Part shown: positions 6,358 to 11,355 of the stretch, piece by piece
How positions within the stretch are numbered: position 1 is the stretch's first letter
How the letters are laid out: the number at the start of each line of letters is the position of its first letter
Source of the DNA: Chlamydiota bacterium
GTDB taxonomy: Bacteria > Chlamydiota > Chlamydiia > Chlamydiales > Rhabdochlamydiaceae
Length of the DNA: 11,355 bases
Direction of reading: 5' to 3'
NCBI GenBank assembly: GCA_023269365.1
Contig: JAHFTN010000039.1
Span: forward strand, 1-11,355
The notes under the pieces: generated by a model
Database searches by the model: none
What the model saw: only the letters and a program-made list of their open reading frames with translations
Told to the model about the DNA's origin: nothing
Program-made: the position numbers and the translations under genes

Positions 6358-7638
6358 TTATCCACCTAGTAGGGTAACAAGGGAGTTGAGGGGGCAGTCA
6401 ACAGCTTCTCTTGTTGCCATTGTTTTGAGCTGCACAATGCCTGTTTGTAACTCTTGATCTCCCATCACAACGGCATAGGTGGCATTGAGGTGGTGGGCGA
6501 GTTGCAGTCCGCTTTGAATTTTTTTGCCACTTAGATCGATCTCTGCAGAGACCCCTTTGTGGCGCAGTTGAGAGACGAGATCAAAACTTTTTTTCAGTGC
6601 CGTGTCTCCTATGGGAATGAAAAAAATCTGTGGGGGGGAGGGAAGGGGAAAGGCGACGTTTTGCTTGAGCATCGTTTGCAAGATCCTCTCTATTCCCGTT
6701 CCAAATCCTATGGAGGGAAAATGGGGCCCGCCGAAACTTTCTGTCAACCCATCGTAGCGCCCTCCGCCTCCTATCGAATTTTGGGCGCCGAGAACTTGTG
6801 CCGTTACTTCAAAGACCGTCTTAGTGTAATAATCCAAGCCGCGCACGAGCTGAGGATTTACCGTGTAGGGGATCTGTAGGGCATCCAACCCTTTTAACAC
6901 AGCATCGAAATGGGCTTTTGTCTCCGGGGTTAAATAATTTCCAAAAAGAGGAGCTCCTCGTAATAATTCTTGATCGCGCGGGTCTTTTGAGTCGAGGATC
7001 CTCAATCTATTTTTATGAAAGCGGACCTGACTCTCTGCAGAGAGTTTGGAAAATACAGGCGTTAAAAATGCAGAAAGAGCTTCTTTGTAAGCCTCTCTTG
7101 AGGTCACATCTCCTACAGAATTGATCTGCACATGTAAATTTTTCAGCCCCAAACGGCGGTAGAGTTCACAGACGAGGTCGATGAGTTCTACATCTTGAGC
7201 TGCAGTCCCCATTCCGATTGCTTCTGCTCCAAACTGGTGGTGTTGGCGAAACCGTCCCGCCTGAGGGCGCTCGTAGCGAAACATCGGACCTATGTAAAAA
7301 AATTTGTGCAATCCCGGCTGCGCGTAAAGCTTGTGTTCCAAAAAGGAGCGCATCACAGGGGCTGTCCCCTCAGGGCGCAGGGTCATCGACCTCTCCCCCC
7401 GATCTATAAAGGTGTACATCTCTTTTGTCACGATATCAGAGCTGTCCCCCACGCCGCGCACAAACAACTCCGTCCTCTCGAAGAGGGGCGTTCTGATCTC
7501 TTTAAACCCATAGTCAGAGGCGGTCTTTCTCATCACGCTCTCTACGTATTGCCACCGGCTAGACTCTTTCCATTTGTCCTCTTCTTCTATTTCGAAGGGG
7601 AGGATGTCGAAGGTGCCTTTGGGGATAGAATAATCCAT
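6358..7638 (-). CDS. hisS: Histidyl-tRNA synthetase
   Basis: This cytosolic class II synthetase charges tRNA-His with histidine and has 426 aa, the usual bacterial length. The N-terminus has the family signature KGTFDILP (7-14). Other landmarks are TLRPEGTAPVMR (86-97), motif 2 with MFRYERPQAGRFRQHHQFG (119-137), the histidine-binding LVRGLDYYTKTVFEV (264-278), GGGGRYDGL (290-298) and motif 3 GFGTGIERI (311-319). Residues about 335-426 are the anticodon-binding HGTP domain. No residue appears to be missing. It is the first gene of a hisS-aspS pair with a 4-bp gap, likely followed by mip, and it has its own promoter 31-59 bp upstream. The ATG at 7638 is preceded by no strong Shine-Dalgarno. 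Confidence 0.97.
   Translation of the reverse strand: MDYSIPKGTFDILPFEIEEEDKWKESSRWQYVESVMRKTASDYGFKEIRTPLFERTELFVRGVGDSSDIVTKEMYTFIDRGERSMTLRPEGTAPVMRSFLEHKLYAQPGLHKFFYIGPMFRYERPQAGRFRQHHQFGAEAIGMGTAAQDVELIDLVCELYRRLGLKNLHVQINSVGDVTSREAYKEALSAFLTPVFSKLSAESQVRFHKNRLRILDSKDPRDQELLRGAPLFGNYLTPETKAHFDAVLKGLDALQIPYTVNPQLVRGLDYYTKTVFEVTAQVLGAQNSIGGGGRYDGLTESFGGPHFPSIGFGTGIERILQTMLKQNVAFPLPSPPQIFFIPIGDTALKKSFDLVSQLRHKGVSAEIDLSGKKIQSGLQLAHHLNATYAVVMGDQELQTGIVQLKTMATREAVDCPLNSLVTLLGG
6362..6367 (-). promoter_or_regulatory. Shine-Dalgarno site of aspS
   Basis: The minus strand reads AGGTGG, eight bases before the ATG at 6353. The GTG inside this site is in frame with aspS and could be mistaken for a start four codons upstream. 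The purine-rich site overlaps the end of hisS, so translation of the two genes is probably coupled. Confidence 0.7.
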
Positions 7639-7668
7639 ATTTATGACCGCAATTGAGGGGTAGAGAGA

Positions 7669-7697
7669 ATTGTAGCGTTTCTGGTGCGAGTTTGCAA
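7669..7697 (-). promoter_or_regulatory. Sigma70-like promoter of hisS-aspS
   Basis: The minus strand reads TTGCAA (7692-7697), an exact 17-nt spacer, and TACAAT (7669-7674). The boxes match the consensus at four and five of six positions. Transcription should begin near 7662, giving a leader of about 24 nt before the hisS ATG. It lies in the 81-bp gap after the ATPase gene, so the housekeeping block can be expressed independently of that gene. Confidence 0.65.
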
Positions 7698-7719
7698 CTT
7701 TTTATGGTCAAAGTCGAGC

Positions 7720-8955
7720 TTAGAGCAGATTCCAAGGAATGGCAAGGGTGTGCTCATCGAGTTTGTACACCTCGGATCCTGCGTAAATGATTAAGCCTGG
7801 CATGACCTTGCTTTTAGAGTAGGTTTCTCTGAATGCTGCTAACCCGGAAAGATCGTTTTTTGTTAAGACGGTTTTACATTTCATTTCGATGGGATAGAGC
7901 TTCCCCGAGCGCTCTAGGATTAAGTCCACCTCAGCGCCTCCAGAGGTGCGCCAATGGTAGGAAAGAGGGGCAGGAGAGAGTGTGGCAAATTGTTGGTGGA
8001 TGTAATTGATAGCCCACGTTTCAAATAAGGCCCCTAATTTGGGGCTTTTTGCAAGTCCTTCTGGAGATTCGATGGTTGCTAAATAACAGGCAAACCCAGT
8101 GTCTTTAAATACCCCTTTTTTCTTTCCGCTCAGGCGCTTAATTGTATTTCCATGGTAGGGAAATAGCTCGAACCACTGATACGTGAACATGAGAAGATCG
8201 AGCCATCTTCTTGCCGTTTGTGGAGAAATGCCAATCTCTCTTCCCATCTGAGAGGCGTTTATTTCTTGCGCCGTTAAGGAAGCGATGATCCCTAAAAAGC
8301 GATCAAATTCAGATACGCTTTGAATATTTTCCATCGTGCGGATGTCTCGATCGATATACGTCTGCAGGTAGGATTGAAAATAGCGGGAAATTTGCGTTGT
8401 AGGCAACTCAACGGTGCCAGGAAATGTCCCTCGAAATAAAAATTCCACAAGGGGAGGGAAGGAGCTAGGAAGAGTTTTTCTTCCTTTATAAAACAAAGAA
8501 GGGTCTTCAAGATAATAAGGCAGCCATCCCTCTTCTTTCCCCTGGCCCAATAATTCTTGTGGCGTAAAATTATCGAGATGAAAAATAGCGACACGCCCTG
8601 CCATGCTCTCTGCCACAGTGCGCAGCATACTAAAATTTTGCGACCCCGTAAGAAAATACTGCCCTTTAGCTTCACTCTTATCCATTTTTTGCTTTAAAGA
8701 GGCGAGCAATTCAGGTGCATATTGGATCTCATCGAGGATGAGTGGCGCAACAAAAGATTCCAGAAAGAGATCGGGGTCTTGCCTTGCTCTATAGACATCT
8801 TGAATCGGATTAAAGACAAACGTTTTGATCTGGGGTAGCGCATGGGAAAGCAGGGTGCTTTTCCCGACTTGGCGAGCCCCAAGGAGAAGAATCGCCTTAA
8901 AATAGTAAGCAGATTCGAGGATTTGCTTTTCTAGGTGCCTGGGCAAGTAATTCAT
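7720..8955 (-). CDS. AAA_14 / DUF4143 family ATPase
   Basis: This 411-aa protein belongs to a widespread, poorly understood family of predicted ATPases, often accessory genes of patchy distribution. Walker A is GARQVGKST (26-34), Walker B is LILDE (72-76), and a sensor-like FLTGSQ is at 101-106. A winged-helix-like segment lies at about 227-255 (ASQMGREIGISPQTARRWL). The C-terminal DUF4143 part holds a PD-(D/E)XK-like pattern, with Glu342, Asp344 and the PIEMK of 356-360, as in restriction-like nuclease folds. No partner toxin or methylase lies beside it. It sits between hisS and the rfb operon, pointing the same way as hisS, 81 bp upstream of it. The family assignment is secure; the cellular role is not known. 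The ATG at 8955 is the only Met before Walker A; AAGG stands only 3 nt before it. Confidence 0.9.
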   Translation of the reverse strand: MNYLPRHLEKQILESAYYFKAILLLGARQVGKSTLLSHALPQIKTFVFNPIQDVYRARQDPDLFLESFVAPLILDEIQYAPELLASLKQKMDKSEAKGQYFLTGSQNFSMLRTVAESMAGRVAIFHLDNFTPQELLGQGKEEGWLPYYLEDPSLFYKGRKTLPSSFPPLVEFLFRGTFPGTVELPTTQISRYFQSYLQTYIDRDIRTMENIQSVSEFDRFLGIIASLTAQEINASQMGREIGISPQTARRWLDLLMFTYQWFELFPYHGNTIKRLSGKKKGVFKDTGFACYLATIESPEGLAKSPKLGALFETWAINYIHQQFATLSPAPLSYHWRTSGGAEVDLILERSGKLYPIEMKCKTVLTKNDLSGLAAFRETYSKSKVMPGLIIYAGSEVYKLDEHTLAIPWNLL

Positions 8956-8964
8956 ATACCTTGT

Positions 8965-8993
8965 ATTCTAATGATGCCATGGACAATCTGCAA
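8965..8993 (-). promoter_or_regulatory. Possible promoter of the ATPase gene
   Basis: The minus strand reads TTGCAG (8988-8993), a 17-nt spacer, and TAGAAT (8965-8970). The -10 ends nine bases before the ATG at 8955, so a transcript from here would be nearly leaderless. The boxes and spacing are good; the geometry relative to the start codon is the doubt. Confidence 0.3.
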
Positions 8994-9013
8994 GCTAAAA
9001 AACTCATCATGCT

Positions 9014-9019
9014 TATAAT
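9014..9019 (+). promoter_or_regulatory. Possible -10 box of the rfb operon
   Basis: A perfect TATAAT lies in the 147-bp divergent spacer (8956-9102), 83 bases before the rfbC ATG. No good -35 stands at 16-18 bases; the nearest candidate, CTGCAA at 8988-8993, is 20 bases away. It is the best candidate for the rfbCDB transcript, with a leader of about 77 nt. I see no hairpin or known riboswitch in that leader. Confidence 0.35.
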
Positions 9020-9091
9020 GAATTAGTTGCGCTTTTTCGGGCGTCTTAAAAGGGGATTTTGGTAGACTGGCTCCTTATTTTTAGGAATTTT

Positions 9092-9097
9092 AGGTGG
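9092..9097 (+). promoter_or_regulatory. Shine-Dalgarno site of rfbC
   Basis: AGGTGG lies five bases before the ATG at 9103. It contains an in-frame GTG (9094) that could be wrongly taken as the start. The ATG is the better choice because the GTG belongs to the ribosome-binding site. Confidence 0.7.
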
Positions 9098-9102
9098 GGC
9101 TT

Positions 9103-9636
9103 ATGCAGACTCAGGAACTTTCATTGCTGGAAGTAAAGAAATTCACGCTCAAGACGTATGCCGATGAGCGAGGGTTTTTTCGGGAGACGTTTCGCTCTTT
9201 CCCCTATTCTGCTCTTGGTATCACGTGCGATTTTGTGCAAGATAACCACTCGATGTCTAAGAGAGGGGTGATTCGGGGGATGCATTTTCAAAGATCTCCA
9301 GGACAGGCAAAGTTAGTAACGGTGGTGTGTGGTAAAATTTTTGATGTGGTGGTCGATGTGCGTTCTACAAGCCCTACGTTTGGGAAGTGGGAAGGGGTGA
9401 TGTTGGATGGGGCCTTAGGAGAGCAGCTCTGGATTCCTGTGGGGTTTGCGCATGGGTTTTGCGTGTTGAGCGAGGAGGCGCATGTGTGTTATAAAGTAAG
9501 CTCTTTGTACAACGAAAACGAGGAGCAAACTTTTTCCTATAACGATCCGTTTGTAGGGATCGAGTGGCCTTGTGAAGATCCACTCTTATCGGAAAAAGAT
9601 CGGAGGGCAAAATCGCTTCAAGAGGTGGTGCAATGA
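9103..9636 (+). CDS. rfbC: dTDP-4-dehydrorhamnose 3,5-epimerase
   Basis: This cytosolic enzyme (RmlC) epimerises dTDP-4-keto-6-deoxyglucose at C3 and C5, the third step of dTDP-L-rhamnose synthesis. It has 177 aa, normal for the family, with a single cupin domain. Visible landmarks are DERGFFRETF (21-30), the catalytic His61 in VIRGMHFQ (56-63), QAKLVTVVCGKIFDVVVD (68-85), SPTFGKW (90-96), LWIPVGFAHGFCVLSE (109-124), YK at 130-131 and Tyr136 in the active-site region, and NDPFVGIEWP (147-156). Asp166 in LSEKDRR fits the conserved Asp that supports the base. It is the first gene of rfbC-rfbD-rfbB, with a good Shine-Dalgarno. Its TGA stop overlaps the rfbD ATG (9633-9636), so the two are translationally coupled. 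Confidence 0.96.
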   Translation: MQTQELSLLEVKKFTLKTYADERGFFRETFRSFPYSALGITCDFVQDNHSMSKRGVIRGMHFQRSPGQAKLVTVVCGKIFDVVVDVRSTSPTFGKWEGVMLDGALGEQLWIPVGFAHGFCVLSEEAHVCYKVSSLYNENEEQTFSYNDPFVGIEWPCEDPLLSEKDRRAKSLQEVVQ

Positions 9637-10484
9637 AGATCTGGATTATCGGGGCTTCTGGAATGGTGGGCTCTTCCCTATTGAGACTCTGCAAGGCTCA
9701 AGGGATTCTGGTTGTGGGAACGGGACATAGAGAGGCAGACATCTGTGATTTAAAAGAGATGAAGCGACAAGCGCATCACTTGCAGCCTACACACATCGTC
9801 AATTGCGCTGCCTATACAAACGTGGATAAGGCGGAAAGTGAGCAGTCTCAAGCTTTTTTGGTGAATGCGACGGGAGCAGAACATGGGGCTTTGGCGGCAA
9901 AAGAGGTGGGAGCGCGCTTTATCCACATTTCGACAGATTACGTCTTTGGGAGTGGTCAACACAGCCCTTTTAAGGAAGAAGACCTGTGTCACCCCATTAA
10001 TGTGTATGGGAAAAGCAAGTTAGAAGGAGAAAAGAGAGTGTTAGATGTGATGCCAGAAGCTCTTGTGGTGCGCACCTCTTGGGTGTTTGGCTTGCAAGGA
10101 AAAAATCTTATCTCCTCGCTTCTGCAGCGTTTTTTCAAAGAAAAAATAATGCAGGTGGTGTCAGATCAGCAGGGCAAGCCGACCTATTGTGAGGATCTGT
10201 GTGAGGCGCTCCTTTTTCTTCTTCCCTTTTCTGGCATTGTGCACTTTGCCAATGAGGGAGGGGCATCGCGGTATGCGATTGCCTGTGACCTACTCTCCCT
10301 TGCGCGTCAAAAGGGGTTGGCTGTGCTTTGTGAAAAGATTGAACCTGTGTTAAGTTCTCAATTTGTGACGCTAGCAGCAAGACCTTCCTATAGTGTGTTA
10401 GACACGAGTTTGTATGCAAAAATGACCGGACAGCAACCCCGACACTGGCTCAAAGCTGCCGAGGAGTTTTTACTTCATGTTTAA
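9633..10484 (+). CDS. rfbD: dTDP-4-dehydrorhamnose reductase
   Basis: This cytosolic NAD(P)H-dependent enzyme (RmlD) reduces dTDP-4-keto-L-rhamnose to dTDP-L-rhamnose, the last step of the pathway. It has 283 aa, the usual length. It is an extended short-chain dehydrogenase. The cofactor loop is GASGMVG (7-13), followed by NCAAYTNVDKAE (57-68), the STDYVFG segment (100-106) and the catalytic Tyr125-x3-Lys129 in YGKSK. VVRTSWVFG (145-153) and DQQGKPTYCEDL (178-189) are also typical of RmlD. The ATG is preceded by GAGGTGG and overlaps the rfbC stop by four bases; its own TAA overlaps the start of rfbB by eight bases. All catalytic residues I can check are present. Confidence 0.96.
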   Translation: MKIWIIGASGMVGSSLLRLCKAQGILVVGTGHREADICDLKEMKRQAHHLQPTHIVNCAAYTNVDKAESEQSQAFLVNATGAEHGALAAKEVGARFIHISTDYVFGSGQHSPFKEEDLCHPINVYGKSKLEGEKRVLDVMPEALVVRTSWVFGLQGKNLISSLLQRFFKEKIMQVVSDQQGKPTYCEDLCEALLFLLPFSGIVHFANEGGASRYAIACDLLSLARQKGLAVLCEKIEPVLSSQFVTLAARPSYSVLDTSLYAKMTGQQPRHWLKAAEEFLLHV

Positions 10485-11304
10485 GAGGTTGTTAGTGACA
10501 GGCGGGGCGGGATTCATCGGCTCTTCTTTTATCCGTTACGGCTTACAACACTCCTTGTGCGAGAAGGTGGTGAACCTCGATCTGTTGACCTACGCGGCCA
10601 ATTTAGAGAATGTGGCTTCTGTTGCGACAGATCCTCGCTACTTGTTTGTGCAAGGAGACATTCGAGATGAGGCACTTGTAGAGAAGGTGTGTGTTGATGA
10701 GGGGATCGAGGCGATTGTCCACTTTGCAGCAGAGAGCCATGTCGATCGAAGCATTGTAAACCCTTCCCTTTTTTTTGATACGAACGTGAAGGGGACTCTC
10801 CATCTGCTCGAAGTGCAAAGGCGCTATCCCTTTGTGCACTTTCATCATATTTCGACAGATGAGGTGTATGGGAGTTTGTCTCATATAGGGACTTTTAATG
10901 AAGAGTCGCCTTGCAAGCCTAACTCCCCTTACGCTGCGTCTAAGGCGGCCTCTGACCATGCGGTCAGAGCATATGGGCATACCTATGGGTTGCCTTACAC
11001 TCTTTCTCATTGCACAAATAACTATGGCCCCTGTCAGTACGGAGAAAAATTGATTCCGCGTATGGTGGAGGCCCTTTGTGATAAAAAACCGTTGCCCCTC
11101 TATGGAAATGGCCTTAATGTGCGCGATTGGATTTTTGTAGATGACCATTCTGCAGCGGTGTGGTGTATTTTAGAAAAAGGGAAGAAGGGAGAGGTGTACG
11201 ACATCGGGGGGGAATGTGAGAGGAACAATAGGGAGATCATCGTACAGCTTATTGAAATTGTTGCAAAAATCACCTCAGAAGACCCAAATCGGCTGCGCTC
11301 TTGA
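10477..11304 (+). CDS. rfbB: dTDP-glucose 4,6-dehydratase, truncated by an in-frame TGA
   Basis: RmlB converts dTDP-glucose to dTDP-4-keto-6-deoxyglucose, the second step of the rhamnose pathway. The open frame has 275 aa, whereas the family usually has about 330-360. The NAD-binding loop TGGAGFIG (8-15), HFAAESHVDRS (82-92), the catalytic STDEVYG with Thr127-Asp128-Glu129, Tyr152-x3-Lys156, TNNYGP (180-185), EKLIP (190-194), VRDW (215-218) and VYDIGG (240-245) are all intact. The TGA at 11302-11304 then interrupts the gene, but the same frame continues with the family's conserved C-terminal motif up to the window edge. It is therefore a nonsense mutant, a sequencing error, or a read-through case, not a naturally short enzyme. 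The ATG at 10477 overlaps rfbD by eight bases, with GAGGAG 11 bases upstream. Confidence 0.93.
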   Translation: MFKRLLVTGGAGFIGSSFIRYGLQHSLCEKVVNLDLLTYAANLENVASVATDPRYLFVQGDIRDEALVEKVCVDEGIEAIVHFAAESHVDRSIVNPSLFFDTNVKGTLHLLEVQRRYPFVHFHHISTDEVYGSLSHIGTFNEESPCKPNSPYAASKAASDHAVRAYGHTYGLPYTLSHCTNNYGPCQYGEKLIPRMVEALCDKKPLPLYGNGLNVRDWIFVDDHSAAVWCILEKGKKGEVYDIGGECERNNREIIVQLIEIVAKITSEDPNRLRS

Positions 11305-11355
11305 ATCACGTCAGTTTCAGATCGGTTGGGGCATGATTTTCGCTACGCGATCGAT
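11305..11355 (+). pseudogene. rfbB: In-frame continuation of rfbB after the stop codon, cut by window end
   Basis: The 17 codons after the TGA, in the same frame as rfbB, read ITSVSDRLGHDFRYAID. This matches the conserved RmlB segment with the pattern I-x-x-V-x-D-R-P-G-H-D-x-R-Y-A-I-D, except that the usual Pro is Leu. About 50-60 more residues would be expected beyond the window. No frameshift is needed to join the two parts, and the residue count between the GG of the preceding motif and this one is close to that of enterobacterial RmlB. Confidence 0.85.

Noticed and set aside
6354..6365. GTG at 6365 as the aspS start (604 aa)
   Set aside because: The GTG lies inside the AGGTGG ribosome-binding site of the ATG at 6353, which gives a normal spacing and a natural N-terminus.
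54..7656. Shared octamer GCGGTCAT in the tRNA-Leu 5' end and the hisS leader, as a possible repeat or attachment site
   Set aside because: An 8-base match in 11 kb is expected by chance, and the surrounding bases do not extend it.
9094..9102. GTG at 9094 as the rfbC start (180 aa)
   Set aside because: It is part of the AGGTGG site that serves the ATG at 9103.
10603..11148. Minus-strand open frame of 181 codons opposite rfbB
   Set aside because: It is antisense to a strongly conserved RmlB domain and shows no motif of its own.
11305..11355. Frameshift as the cause of the short rfbB
   Set aside because: The conserved downstream motif is in the same frame as the upstream part, so a single stop codon explains it.

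Overview
The window most likely comes from a member of the Chlamydiota outside the genus Chlamydia, an environmental or amoeba-associated lineage. The main reason is the gene order hisS > aspS > mip on one strand, which matches the conserved order hisS-aspS-mip (CT543-CT542-CT541) that I recall from Chlamydia trachomatis. Supporting hints are a periplasmic Mip-type prolyl isomerase and a predicted non-discriminating AspRS, which fits bacteria that make Asn-tRNA by transamidation. No rRNA or other species-level marker is present, so the taxon stays an inference.

Layout, left to right. Bases 54-135 hold a tRNA-Leu(CAG) on the + strand, with a possible minus-strand terminator just before it. Bases 189-2339 (minus) encode a 716-aa fusion of a DAACS/SDF-type symporter with a C-terminal family 3 solute-binding domain. 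An AT-rich divergent spacer follows, then an MFS transporter (+) that ends in overlapping, convergent stop codons with mip. Bases 3704-7638 (minus) carry the housekeeping block hisS-aspS-mip, with a good sigma70-like promoter before hisS and a perfect palindrome before mip. Bases 7720-8955 (minus) encode an AAA_14/DUF4143 ATPase. After a 147-bp divergent spacer, rfbC-rfbD-rfbB (+) form a tightly overlapping dTDP-L-rhamnose operon that runs off the right edge.

How the genes work together. hisS and aspS charge tRNAs; mip assists protein folding in the periplasm. The two transporters on the left probably import small solutes. The rfb genes convert dTDP-glucose to dTDP-L-rhamnose for a surface glycan; the first-step gene rfbA is not in the window.

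Three points stand out. (1) AspRS is not the usual bacterial type: it is an archaeal/eukaryal-type catalytic core fused to a YbaK/ProX-like tRNA-editing domain, sitting in the conserved aspS position. (2) The symporter-SBP fusion has lost essentially all recognisable Na+/aspartate ligands of the DAACS family. (3) rfbB is cut by an in-frame TGA, yet the reading frame continues after it with the conserved C-terminal family motif. I see no CRISPR array, insertion sequence, prophage or attachment site, and no gene-free stretch longer than 300 bases.
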